A stretch of DNA of 64,000 nt from NCBI GenBank assembly GCA_963787415.1, contig CAWBCO010000007.1, positions 310,001 to 374,000 on the forward strand, given 5' to 3'. The DNA is from CAVUWL01 sp963787415 (GTDB taxonomy: Bacteria; Actinomycetota; Thermoleophilia; Solirubrobacterales; 70-9). Positions 35,105 to 43,678 of this stretch are shown in pieces. The first letter of the stretch is position 1, and each line of letters starts with the position of its first letter. Both the position numbers and the translations under genes were made by a program. The notes beneath the pieces are model-generated. The model was not told where the DNA came from. It saw nothing but the letters and a program-made list of their open reading frames with translations, and did no database searches.

Positions 35105-37291
35105 ATGACGCAGCGCAGCCGCCGCCGCCACCGGCGCCGCCACGGCGCCGGTGAGAAGCTGCTGATCGTCGCCGTTGCCGTTGCCGGCATCGTCGCGATC
35201 GCGGTTGTCGCTGCCACCTCATGGGTTCTTGCAGTGGCCGCAAAGGCCCCCACCCTGGCCGCCTGCAAGTCGAGTGATCACGGCGGCAACACGACCCTTT
35301 ATGCAGGTGACGGCAGCAGGCTTGGAGTGGTCAGCGCCGAACAGGCCGCCGCGCCGATCTCGATCGCTCGGATCCCGAAAAAACTCCAACTGGCGACGAT
35401 CGCGATCGAGGATCAGCGCTTTTACCAGCATGGGGCGATTGATCCGGAGGGGATCCTCCGCGCGGCCGTCAAGGACCTCGAAGCGGGCAAGGCCGTTGAG
35501 GGTGGATCAACGATCACTCAGCAGCTGGTTCGCAACCTCTGCATCGAGCGTCCGGCGCGCAGCCTGGAACGCAAGATCATCGAAGCAAAGCTCGCGATCG
35601 AGTATGCCCAGCGACATTCGAAGCGAGAAATCCTGGGCCAGTATCTGAACACCGCCTCCTACGGAACCAACGGGGGCAGCACCGCAATTGGGGTCGGGGC
35701 TGCATCCCGAATCTACTTCTCCAGGCCGGTCTGGAAACTGTCTCTTGAGCAAGAGGCACTGCTCGCGGGACTGCCTCAGGCACCTTCGGAATACAACCCA
35801 GTGCTGGATCCGCGCGCAGCTCGTATCCGTCGAAACGAGGTGCTGGGCAAGATGGCCAGCCTCGGCTATGTCTCCGCCGGACAGGCCGCCCGCGCAGAGA
35901 AAAGCGGCCTTGAGCTAAACCTCTCAGGCGGCTACTTCCAGCATCGCCAGCCCTACTTCTTCGACTACGTGGAAAATAAGCTGATCGAACGATACGGCGC
36001 CCCCACCGTGCGAAAGGGTGGCCTTAAGGTCTATACAACGATCGACCCTCGGCTGCAGCAGGTCGGCTTGGAAGCGATGCATTCCGCCCTGCCCTACCCG
36101 AGCAACCCCGCCTCGGCGCTGGTTTCAATCGATCCCCGCAACGGCGAAATTCGGGCGATGGACAACAGCACCAGCTATAGCCACAACCAGTTCAACCTGG
36201 CCGCGCAGGGTCACCGCCAGCCGGGGTCAACCTTCAAGGCCTTTGTGCTGACGACTGCGATAAAGCAAGGCATCGATCCCTACTCGACCTATTACGTCTC
36301 CAAACCACTGAACCTCAACCTCCCCAAGTGGGGACACTGGACCGTGCACACCGCTGATGAGGGCTACCAGGGGACGATCAATCTGAAGCAGGCGACCGTC
36401 ACCTCCGACAACACCGTATTCGCCCAACTCGACCTCGACGTGGGGCCAGCGAATGTGGCTGCGACCGCCAAGTCGATGGGGATCACCACCCCTTTGCAAG
36501 GGCTGCCGGCAGAAGGAATCGGTGGCCTTCGCCTCGGCGTCTCACCTCTGGAACTTGCCGACGCCTACGCCACCCTTGCCTCCGGAGGCATCCATCACAA
36601 CCCGGTTGCAATTCGCAAGGTCGTCTTTCCCAACGGGCGGATCGAGCACCCTGAAACAGCCGACCCAAAGCGCATCATCAGCCCCGCGATCGCCTACCAG
36701 GTGACGAGGTTATTGCGCGACAACATCACTGAAGGAACCGGCACCGCCGCCTACACTGGCTGTGCCGGGCAGGCAGGAAAGACCGGGACCACGGACAGCT
36801 ACACCGATGCCTGGTTCGCCGGTTACCAGCCCAACCTGGTGACCTCCGTCTGGGTCGGCTACCCGCAATCAAACGCGATCTCAATGACAGACGTAAACGG
36901 GATCACGGTCTTCGGCGGCACATTCCCGGCAGAAATCTGGCACTCCCTGTACGCCAACTCTCCGGTGCCATGCCAAGACATCGTCCCGCCTAACCAGCAG
37001 ATCAGCTGGGCGCCCTACTTCGGCCACTTCACCGCGTCTTCACCCGGCTCGGGCGGCTTTGGGGCAGGCGGCGGCTCTGCGGCAGGCGGCGGCTCTGCGG
37101 CAGGCGGCTCGCGGGCACCCAGAGGCAGCGCCGCCGTCGGCGGCTACAACCCCGATGCCTACGCTCCGGGCCTCGGTCAGAAACCCGCCCCCGCGCCTCC
37201 ACCACTGCCACCCAGCCCCTCTCCCTCAAGCGGGGGAGGTGGCGGAGCCAGCCTTGGCAACGGCGCTCCGAGCGGTCACGGGAGCGGTTAG
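35105..37291 (+). CDS. Class A penicillin-binding protein (glycosyltransferase/transpeptidase)
   Basis: This bifunctional peptidoglycan synthase has 728 residues. A short cytoplasmic basic tail and membrane helix (residues about 18-42) are followed by a GT51 domain, with catalytic Glu about residue 102 in IAIEDQRFYQHGAIDPEG and GGSTITQQLVRN. The transpeptidase domain has the active Ser in PGSTFKAF (about 375), SDN in TSDNTVFAQ and KTGTT at about 559. The tail from about 645 is Gly/Ser/Pro-rich with repeated GGGSAA units, typical of actinobacterial PBPs. The next gene lies in the same frame immediately beyond its TAG. Confidence 0.95.
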   Translation: MTQRSRRRHRRRHGAGEKLLIVAVAVAGIVAIAVVAATSWVLAVAAKAPTLAACKSSDHGGNTTLYAGDGSRLGVVSAEQAAAPISIARIPKKLQLATIAIEDQRFYQHGAIDPEGILRAAVKDLEAGKAVEGGSTITQQLVRNLCIERPARSLERKIIEAKLAIEYAQRHSKREILGQYLNTASYGTNGGSTAIGVGAASRIYFSRPVWKLSLEQEALLAGLPQAPSEYNPVLDPRAARIRRNEVLGKMASLGYVSAGQAARAEKSGLELNLSGGYFQHRQPYFFDYVENKLIERYGAPTVRKGGLKVYTTIDPRLQQVGLEAMHSALPYPSNPASALVSIDPRNGEIRAMDNSTSYSHNQFNLAAQGHRQPGSTFKAFVLTTAIKQGIDPYSTYYVSKPLNLNLPKWGHWTVHTADEGYQGTINLKQATVTSDNTVFAQLDLDVGPANVAATAKSMGITTPLQGLPAEGIGGLRLGVSPLELADAYATLASGGIHHNPVAIRKVVFPNGRIEHPETADPKRIISPAIAYQVTRLLRDNITEGTGTAAYTGCAGQAGKTGTTDSYTDAWFAGYQPNLVTSVWVGYPQSNAISMTDVNGITVFGGTFPAEIWHSLYANSPVPCQDIVPPNQQISWAPYFGHFTASSPGSGGFGAGGGSAAGGGSAAGGSRAPRGSAAVGGYNPDAYAPGLGQKPAPAPPPLPPSPSPSSGGGGGASLGNGAPSGHGSG

Positions 37292-37324
37292 CTGAGCATC
37301 TCCGCAGGGGCGGCCTATGCCCTC

Positions 37325-38377
37325 ATGTGGGTCGGCTTCGCCGCCTATCTTGGTGCCTGTGTGGCGGCTCCCTCGCTCGGGCCTCGAGTGATCTGGACCG
37401 CGATCGCGGTCTTGCTCCTCGGCTTCGCCGCGCTTCCCCCTCTGCTTTCTCACGACGTTTATAGCTACGTCGACTACGCCCGCCTCGGCGTCATACACGG
37501 GATCAATCCCTACGTCCGCGGCCCCGCTGCCGCACCGGCGGACCCCGCCTTTGCCCAGGTCACCTGGCCCCACACAACAAGTGCCTATGGGCCCCTCTTC
37601 ACCTTGCTGACTTACCCGCTGGCCTGGCTGCCGGTCTCCGCAGCCGTATGGGCGATGAAGGCACTCGCCGCCGTCTCGGTTCTCGCCCTGGCCGCACTCA
37701 CCTCGCGCCTCGCGCCGTCCCGCGGAGTTGAGCCCCTGCGCGCGGCTGCCTTCATCGCGCTCAATCCCCTGGTCCTCGTCCATGTGGTCGGCGGTGCTCA
37801 CAACGACGGGCTCGCGATGCTGATCGTGATGGTCGGCGTCGCCTGCGTTCTCAGCTTGCGCGAATCCAGCGGGGGCGCGGTGCTCGCCGCGGCGCTGGCA
37901 ATCAAGGTCTCAACCGCATTCGTTGCCCCCTTCGCGCTGCTCGGCTCGCGGCGCCGCGACCGCTTCCTGATCGGTGCGCTGGTCGCCCTCGCGGCGGTGG
38001 TTGTGATCGCCCAGCTCGCCTTTGGCTGGAGCTGGTTAGGGGCGATCGGCCTGGCCGGAGAGAACCAGTCCAAGACAAGTCACCTCAGTATCCCCACCAC
38101 CACGGCTCGGCTCTTCGGTCTGGGCAAGGATGCGGCCCGGATCGGCGCCCTCACCGTTTATGCCGCCTTGATTGCCTATTTACTCGCCTGGACCTGGCGC
38201 GGAGGCGACTGGCTTCGCGCCGCCGCCTGGGCCTCACTCGGTCTGCTCTTCGCCACCTCTTGGCTGCTTCCCTGGTATGTGATCTGGACGCTTCCGCTCG
38301 TCGCCCTCTGTCGAGATCGCAGGCTCCAGTTCTCGGTCTTGTTGCTGACCGCGTTCCAGCTCGGCGCGCGCCTTTAG
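37325..38377 (+). CDS. GT-C-type polyprenyl-phosphomannose-dependent mannosyltransferase-like protein
   Basis: This 350-residue integral membrane protein has about ten helices and a GT-C catalytic loop, LLSHDVYSYVDYARLGVIHG with INPYVRGP, where the Asp after the first helices is the expected catalytic residue. A late LLPWYVIWTLPLVA follows, as in the MptB/alpha-1,6-mannosyltransferase group. It would add mannose from a lipid donor to a glycolipid or wall glycan outside the membrane. The true start may be upstream: a CTG at 37292, directly after the PBP TAG and in the same frame, would add the first helix (ISAGAAYALM...). The ATG at 37325 is the safe choice. Confidence 0.75.
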   Translation: MWVGFAAYLGACVAAPSLGPRVIWTAIAVLLLGFAALPPLLSHDVYSYVDYARLGVIHGINPYVRGPAAAPADPAFAQVTWPHTTSAYGPLFTLLTYPLAWLPVSAAVWAMKALAAVSVLALAALTSRLAPSRGVEPLRAAAFIALNPLVLVHVVGGAHNDGLAMLIVMVGVACVLSLRESSGGAVLAAALAIKVSTAFVAPFALLGSRRRDRFLIGALVALAAVVVIAQLAFGWSWLGAIGLAGENQSKTSHLSIPTTTARLFGLGKDAARIGALTVYAALIAYLLAWTWRGGDWLRAAAWASLGLLFATSWLLPWYVIWTLPLVALCRDRRLQFSVLLLTAFQLGARL

Positions 38378-38387
38378 CCTTTAGGTG

Positions 38388-39458
38388 TCAAAGGATCTCA
38401 GGCGAGCGAGAGCCAGCATCCGGACCAGCCGCCCGCTCCGGCGCTGAGGGATGCAGAACCCCGGTGGGGATGCTCCACCCCTCGCGGCGACCGAGCACGG
38501 TGACCGCACCGACGTAGATCATTTCAGTCACCGTCAGCACCCCCCGGACCGCGATCGCAATCAGCGAGCCGACCGCGAAGCTGTCACTGGGGACCGCCGC
38601 CTTGACCGCCCAGGCAAAGGCCGCGTCGCGGACTCCAAGGCCAGCCGGAGCGACGAGCGTGACCAGCGCCGCGAAGTAGCCGATCGCCTGTGCGGAGCCG
38701 ACGAGCAGAATGTCATTTAGCGGAATCGTGCTCACCGAGCGCGCGACGCAGTAGATCCCCACCGCCACCACCCCCCAGTTGAGCGAGTAAAAGGCGACCA
38801 GCGAGATCACCCCACGAAACGAGATCACGGCAGGTAGGGGCTCGCGTCCGAAGGCCCGCATCACCCGGTTTGCGACCGGACCAAAGACCCGCGGGTGCAA
38901 GAGAGTGAGCGCCACGGGGATCAAGACCAAGACCCCCCAACGCAGAGGCTGTCCCTGCAGTTCTGGATGGTTGATGATGAAGTAGGCAGCGACGATGATC
39001 GCCGACGTCGCCGAGATCGCCTGTTCATAGACGATGCTGGCGATCGCGATGCGGCGCGGCACGCCGGCGCGCTCGGAGAGCAACACTCTGCCGAGCACGT
39101 AGAGGACGCTGCCCGGCACGTAGCGGGCAAGGAGCGGCTGGCCCCAGGCGACCTGCGCCCTTCCAACCCCGATCCGGTAGCCGAGAAAACGCAGGGTGAA
39201 GTCCCAGCCAAGAGCGCTCAGCGCGTAAAAGAAGGGCAGCACGACGAAGGCCGGGATCAGCCACAGGCCGTGGAAGTGGACGCCCTTGCTCTTGATTTCT
39301 GACCACTGGCTGATCACGGTGAGGACGAGGAAACCGAAGATCAGGAGAGCCACGCCAAGCTGCAGAGCAAGGCGCAGGCGCCGACTGCGCGGTGGCCGGG
39401 TACCGAATCGCGCCCCGGCCTCGCCGATCCGATGCAGAAGTGGTTGGCGCTGCTCCAC
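38388..39458 (-). CDS. Lysylphosphatidylglycerol-synthase-type flippase domain protein (UPF0104)
   Basis: This 356-residue membrane protein has about eight helices and the LPG_synthase_TM pattern: LLARYVPGSVLYVLGRVLLS (conserved YxPGxxxxxxGR), FYSLNWGVVAVGIYCVARSV and VTLVAPAGLGVRDAAFAWAV (conserved PxGLGxRE-like). Such proteins flip lipids or export glycolipids; the aminoacyl-transferase domain is absent. It is convergent with the GT-C gene and divergent from thiL. Confidence 0.87.
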   Translation of the reverse strand: MEQRQPLLHRIGEAGARFGTRPPRSRRLRLALQLGVALLIFGFLVLTVISQWSEIKSKGVHFHGLWLIPAFVVLPFFYALSALGWDFTLRFLGYRIGVGRAQVAWGQPLLARYVPGSVLYVLGRVLLSERAGVPRRIAIASIVYEQAISATSAIIVAAYFIINHPELQGQPLRWGVLVLIPVALTLLHPRVFGPVANRVMRAFGREPLPAVISFRGVISLVAFYSLNWGVVAVGIYCVARSVSTIPLNDILLVGSAQAIGYFAALVTLVAPAGLGVRDAAFAWAVKAAVPSDSFAVGSLIAIAVRGVLTVTEMIYVGAVTVLGRREGWSIPTGVLHPSAPERAAGPDAGSRSPEIL

Positions 39459-39523
39459 GTCGGCCTGACCTTAGTGAGGGCACCGGGTGCACGCCGGGGC
39501 CTGCCAGCAGAGAGAATGCGCAG

Positions 39524-40504
39524 ATGGGCGAGTTCGAGCTGCTGGCGCGGGTCCGAGAGCGCCTGCCGCCTCCGGGGCCGCGGGTCCGGGTTGGGATCGG
39601 TGATGACGCCGCGGTGACGGTGCCCGGGGGGGCCACCGCAACCTCCGTCGATGCGCTCATCGACGGAATCCATTTTTCTCGTCAGCAGACGAGCCTCGCC
39701 CAGATCGGCCGCAAGGCCCTGGCCAGCGCCCTATCTGACCTCGCCGCGATGGGGGCTGAACCCGGGGAGGCATACGTGGTGCTGGGTGTTCCCCCTGACC
39801 TCGAGGAGGACGGCTGTCTGGAGCTGATCGATGCGATCGCCACCCTGGCCAGCGAGACCGATACGACACTCGCCGGTGGCGACTTGACCCGCGCTCCGGC
39901 GCTCAGCCTCGCGGTCACCGTGGTCGGCCATGCCCCGCAGGCTGACCTGCTCGTCCCCCGCAGCGGAGCGCGCCCGGGCCAGGCGCTGGTCCTCACCGGC
40001 GAGATCGGCGCTGCGGCGGCCGGCCTCTTGCTGCTCGAGCAACCACAGCTTGCCACCGCGATCTGCCCGCGCCTAGCGGAGCGGCTGAAGGCTCGACAGA
40101 TCGAACCCAGGCCCCGCCTCGACGCGGGACTCGCACTCGCCCGCAGCGGAGCCACGGCGATGATCGACCTCAGCGACGGGCTAGCCGGTGACGCGCGGCA
40201 CTTGGCAGAAGCCAGCGAGGCCCAGATGCTGATCGCTGTCGATGCGCTGCCGATCGCCAGGGGAGTCGCTGAGATTGCCGCGGCGGCCGGACGCGACCGC
40301 TTTGAGCTGGCCCTTTGCGGCGGAGAGGATTATGAGTTGCTGGCGGCGCTACCCAAAGCGCGGCTGGGCGATGCGGCCTCGGCACTTGCCGGCGCCGAAA
40401 TCAGCCTCACAGAGGTCGGCGAGGTTGCGGTCGGTAGCGGAGCGAAGATCAGGCTACCCGGCGGTGACCTGCTGGAGCGTGGGGGCTTCGATCAGCTGCC
40501 CTGA
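39524..40504 (+). CDS. thiL: Thiamine-monophosphate kinase
   Basis: ThiL phosphorylates thiamine monophosphate to thiamine diphosphate with ATP. The protein of 326 residues shows GIGDDAAVTV near residue 27 and SVDALIDGIHFSR. ALSDLAAMGAEPGEAYVVLG holds metal-binding Asp and Met-Gly-Ala, and AGGDLTRAPALSLAVTVVGH and ALCGGEDYELLAAL follow in the second half. I chose ATG 39524 because homology starts at GEFELLARV; the open frame reaches up to 39392 over the divergent gene. The last 56 bases overlap the antisense FlgM-like gene. Confidence 0.93.
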   Translation: MGEFELLARVRERLPPPGPRVRVGIGDDAAVTVPGGATATSVDALIDGIHFSRQQTSLAQIGRKALASALSDLAAMGAEPGEAYVVLGVPPDLEEDGCLELIDAIATLASETDTTLAGGDLTRAPALSLAVTVVGHAPQADLLVPRSGARPGQALVLTGEIGAAAAGLLLLEQPQLATAICPRLAERLKARQIEPRPRLDAGLALARSGATAMIDLSDGLAGDARHLAEASEAQMLIAVDALPIARGVAEIAAAAGRDRFELALCGGEDYELLAALPKARLGDAASALAGAEISLTEVGEVAVGSGAKIRLPGGDLLERGGFDQLP

Positions 40505-40643
40505 GCGGAGAGGGCCAGTTGATCAACAGCTCACGCACGCCCCGTCGCTGCAGCATCGCCTCTGCCACCAGTGCGGGCTCAGGCCGGTAGCGGCCGGTCT
40601 CGACCAGGCTCTTTAACTGTCGCGGTTGCATCCTGCGGGTCAT
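40449..40643 (-). CDS. Small FlgM-like (anti-sigma-28 type) protein
   Basis: The protein has 64 residues. The core MTRRMQPRQLKSLVETGRYR followed by PEPALVAEAMLQRRGVRELL resembles the C-terminal half of FlgM-like anti-sigma factors, where a Tyr-Arg-(Val/Pro)-x-P-x-x-V-A-x-x-(I/M)-L pattern folds as a helix that binds sigma-28. Short actinobacterial proteins of this kind occur without flagella; whether they bind a sigma factor is not established. It overlaps the 3' end of thiL on the other strand and is divergent from the response-regulator gene at 40709. Confidence 0.6.
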   Translation of the reverse strand: MTRRMQPRQLKSLVETGRYRPEPALVAEAMLQRRGVRELLINWPSPLRAADRSPHAPAGHRRVA

Positions 40644-40674
40644 ATCGGCTACCTACCCACGATCCTTAGTTCTG

Positions 40675-40699
40675 AGTACTAGCACATGCGTCCAAGTAC
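40675..40699. promoter_or_regulatory. Direct repeat upstream of response-regulator operon
   Basis: AGTAC occurs at 40675-40679 and again at 40695-40699, exactly 20 bases (two helical turns) apart, ten bases before the GTG of the response regulator. A TTTTAT element follows the second copy and may be the -10 region. OmpR-type regulators often bind direct repeats on one face of the helix, so this may be an autoregulatory site. It is a short motif and could be chance. Confidence 0.35.
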
Positions 40700-40708
40700 A
40701 TTTTATGT

Positions 40709-41404
40709 GTGCCTGCAGGATCCACCCGAATTCTTCTCGTTGACGACGAGCAATCGATCCAGACCCTGCTCAGCTATCCGCTGCGCAAGGACGGCTACCA
40801 CGTCACCTCGGCCCTGGACGGCTCAGAGGCGCTGCGGCGCTTTGAGGATGGACGGTTTGACCTCGTCATCCTCGACCTCATGCTGCCCAAACTCGACGGG
40901 ATCGAGGTCTGCCGCCAGCTCCGCTCCCGCAGCCAGGTTCCGATCATCATGCTCACCGCAAAGGGCAGCGAGACCGACAAGGTCGCCGGGCTCGAGCTGG
41001 GCGCCGATGACTACATCACCAAGCCCTTCTCGATGCGCGAGTTCCGCAGCAGGGTCAAGGCCGCCCTGCGCCGCTCACGGATGATCAGCGACCTTCCCGA
41101 TGAAGAGACGATCGAAAGCGATGATCTGACGATCGACTTCGGACGCCGCATGGTCACCCTCCGCGGCGAGGAGGTGCGGGTCACCTATGTCGAGTTCGAA
41201 ATCCTCGGCGCCCTCGCCCGCTCCCCCGGCCGCGTGCTCAGCCGCGAGACCCTGCTCGAACACGTCTGGGGGGACTCCGAGTACCGCGATCCCCGCACCG
41301 TCGACGTCCACATCCGACACCTGAGAGAGAAGCTCGAGACCGAGCCCAAGGAGCCCGAGTTCCTCTTCACCGTGCGTGGCGTCGGCTACCGATTCAGAGA
41401 GTAG
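40709..41404 (+). CDS. OmpR/PhoB-family response regulator
   Basis: The protein of 231 residues has a receiver domain with acidic D12-D13, phospho-acceptor D56 (VILDLMLPKLDG), Thr in MLTAKG and Lys in YITKPF. A winged-helix DNA-binding domain follows (VTYVEFEILGALARSPGRVL, RTVDVHIRHLREKLE, VRGVGYRFRE). The start is a GTG. It is the first gene of an RR-HK-HtrA operon, directly followed by the kinase (next base). This arrangement parallels MprA-MprB-PepD envelope-stress systems of mycobacteria. Confidence 0.93.
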   Translation: MPAGSTRILLVDDEQSIQTLLSYPLRKDGYHVTSALDGSEALRRFEDGRFDLVILDLMLPKLDGIEVCRQLRSRSQVPIIMLTAKGSETDKVAGLELGADDYITKPFSMREFRSRVKAALRRSRMISDLPDEETIESDDLTIDFGRRMVTLRGEEVRVTYVEFEILGALARSPGRVLSRETLLEHVWGDSEYRDPRTVDVHIRHLREKLETEPKEPEFLFTVRGVGYRFRE

Positions 41405-42475
41405 ATGCGGCGGTTCAAGCTCACCAACCTCGGCACCAGGATCACGGTCACCGCGGTGGCGATCTGCCTCGGCACGCTGATCGTCATCTACCTCTACGTG
41501 TTTGGGATCAGCCCTACCGCACACAGCATCTCCCAGGTCAAGGGCCAGATGATCGCCGGTGGCTTGATCGCATTGGCCCTGACGCTCGCCGTCGGCGTCT
41601 ACTTCGCGCAGACGACCGTCGGCTACATCTCTCGCTTCCAAGACGCCGCCAGCAAAGTCGCGGACGGCAATTTCGAGACCCAGATCCCGGTCGCCTCCGC
41701 CGGCCAGCTCGGACAGCTGGCTCGTACGTTCAATGAGATGCAGCGCCGTCTCGCTGAGCTCGACAGCGCCCGCAAGCAATTCATCGCCAACGCATCGCAC
41801 GAGCTGCGAACCCCGATCTTCAGCCTTGGCGGTTTCGTCGAGCTGCTCGAAGAAGAGGATCCCAGCCCCAGCGAGCGGGCTGAGTTCGTGCACACCATGC
41901 GCGAACAGATAGACCGACTGACGAAGCTGACCGCAGATCTTCTGGATCTCTCCCAGCTCGATGCGGGAGCAATTGTGATGCAGCCCCGCAGCGTCGACCT
42001 CAGTGCGCTCGCCCGCGAGGTGGCGCGCGAGTTCGGTCCTCGCGCTGATCGTCGCGGCTCGCGGCTGGAGCTGCGCACGCCCGATCACCCGACCGTTGCC
42101 CGGGCTGACCCCGACCGGGTCCGCCAGATCATCCGTATCCTGCTTGATAACGCCCTCACCCACACTCCTGAGGGCACCAAGGTGACCGTGACCTCCTATT
42201 CCGAAAACCGCCGCGCCGAGCTGACCGTCTCCGACGAGGGCTCAGGGATCTCCCATCGGGTGCAGGGGCGGGTCTTTGAGCGCTTCTATACAGCCGATTC
42301 AGCCGGCGGTTCTGGGCTCGGGTTGGCGATCGCCAGAGAGCTCGCCCAGCGCATGGATGGACGTATCGCGATCACCTCCAGCAAGCGCTTCACCGCCTTC
42401 ACGCTCGACCTCCCGCCCGATCGGGTGCCGCTCACACCCCAGCCCCAAAGCGCTCCCTCAGAGGTTCACTCGTGA
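41405..42475 (+). CDS. HAMP-containing sensor histidine kinase
   Basis: The protein of 356 residues has TM1 at about 14-34, an outside loop of only about 15 residues, TM2 at about 50-69 and HAMP at about 70-121. The HisKA domain has H132 in ASHELRTPIFS, and HATPase_c contains the N box (IRILLDNALTHTPEG), DEGSGIS and GGSGLGLAIA. With almost no extracytoplasmic domain it probably senses within the membrane or through a partner. Its ATG is the base after the RR stop, and its stop overlaps the GTG of the downstream htrA-like gene (GTGA). Confidence 0.93.
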   Translation: MRRFKLTNLGTRITVTAVAICLGTLIVIYLYVFGISPTAHSISQVKGQMIAGGLIALALTLAVGVYFAQTTVGYISRFQDAASKVADGNFETQIPVASAGQLGQLARTFNEMQRRLAELDSARKQFIANASHELRTPIFSLGGFVELLEEEDPSPSERAEFVHTMREQIDRLTKLTADLLDLSQLDAGAIVMQPRSVDLSALAREVAREFGPRADRRGSRLELRTPDHPTVARADPDRVRQIIRILLDNALTHTPEGTKVTVTSYSENRRAELTVSDEGSGISHRVQGRVFERFYTADSAGGSGLGLAIARELAQRMDGRIAITSSKRFTAFTLDLPPDRVPLTPQPQSAPSEVHS

Positions 42476-43641
42476 GCCCACGAACTGGCTGCGCCGCCGC
42501 CCTCTTGCTGCTCGTCGGGCTCGGCGGATGTGGCGGCTCGGCTAGTTCCACCTCTACACAGACCCCGGAGGTGGGCAAGGTCTCCTCGCCTCAGGTGATC
42601 GTCGAGGCCGGGGACAGCGGCTTTAACGCGGCCAAGGTCTACCGCGAAGCCTCTCCCGGAGTGGTCACGATCCGATCGATCTTTGATGGCTCCGAAGGCT
42701 CCCTGGGTGGAGGCCCGAGCGCCGCCGAGGGCTCCGGCTTCATCCTCAACAAGAGTGGTGAGATCGTCACCGACGCCCACGTCGTGACCAACGAATCCGG
42801 CGGCGTTCGCAAGCCAGCCAGGGCCGTCTACGTCGAATTCACCAACCGCGAAGTTGTCTCCGCCCACATCGTCGGCTTTGATCCCTTCGTCGACGTCGCC
42901 CTGATCAAGGTCACGCCCCCAGCCGGGCTTCACCTTCATCCGCTCCAACTCGGCGACGACCACACCCTCGTGGTTGGCGAACCGGTAGCTGCAATCGGCA
43001 GCCCCTTCGGCGAGCAGCAGTCACTCTCGGTGGGAGTCGTATCGGCGACCGACCGCTCGGTCAAATCGCTGACCCAGTTTCAGATCGAGGGTGCGATCCA
43101 AACCGATGCCTCGATTAACCCCGGCAACTCGGGTGGGCCCCTGCTCGAAGCCAACGCGCGAGTGATCGGGATCAACCAGCAGATCGAGACCGAGTCCGGC
43201 GCCAACGACGGCGTCGGCTTCGCGGTTCCGATCTCGGCGGTGAAGCGCTCGATCGTCCAACTCGCCGCCAAGGGCAAGGCCGAATATGCCTATCTCGGCG
43301 TCGCCAGCCAGGCGCTCTACCCTCAACTCGCCGCCAGGCTGGGCCTGCACACCCGCTTCGGCGGGCTGCTCGCCGACGTCGTCCCCGGCGGTCCCGCCGC
43401 CCGGGCCGGGCTGAGAGGAGGCAACGCCAAGATCCGTTTCCAGGCCGCGGAGTACCGCAGCGGCGGTGACGTGATCACCGCGATCGATGGCCACCCGATA
43501 ATCGGGCCCGACGATCTTGCCCGCTATACGGCTGCCTATGCCCCCAGGCAGAAGGTGACGCTCACGATCCTTCGCAACGGCGAAAAGAAGAATGTCGAGG
43601 TGACCCTCGGCAAGCGTCCCGAAAAGGTGCCGGGCGGCTGA
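42472..43641 (+). CDS. HtrA/DegP-like serine protease with PDZ domain, probable lipoprotein
   Basis: The protein of 389 residues has a lipobox-like signal (LLLLVGLGGC, lipidated Cys20). The trypsin-like catalytic triad is H103 (TDAHVVTN), D141 (FVDVALIKV) and S220 (NPGNSGGPL). The C-terminal PDZ domain (about 275-375) contains GGLLADVVPGGPAARAGLRG and DVITAIDGHPIIGPDDLA. It degrades or refolds misfolded proteins outside the membrane. Its GTG overlaps the kinase stop, so the kinase/regulator pair most likely controls it in response to envelope damage. Confidence 0.93.
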   Translation: MSPRTGCAAALLLLVGLGGCGGSASSTSTQTPEVGKVSSPQVIVEAGDSGFNAAKVYREASPGVVTIRSIFDGSEGSLGGGPSAAEGSGFILNKSGEIVTDAHVVTNESGGVRKPARAVYVEFTNREVVSAHIVGFDPFVDVALIKVTPPAGLHLHPLQLGDDHTLVVGEPVAAIGSPFGEQQSLSVGVVSATDRSVKSLTQFQIEGAIQTDASINPGNSGGPLLEANARVIGINQQIETESGANDGVGFAVPISAVKRSIVQLAAKGKAEYAYLGVASQALYPQLAARLGLHTRFGGLLADVVPGGPAARAGLRGGNAKIRFQAAEYRSGGDVITAIDGHPIIGPDDLARYTAAYAPRQKVTLTILRNGEKKNVEVTLGKRPEKVPGG

Positions 43642-43678
43642 AAGACCCCGCGCCGCTCGGATAGATAGAACTCCGCGG

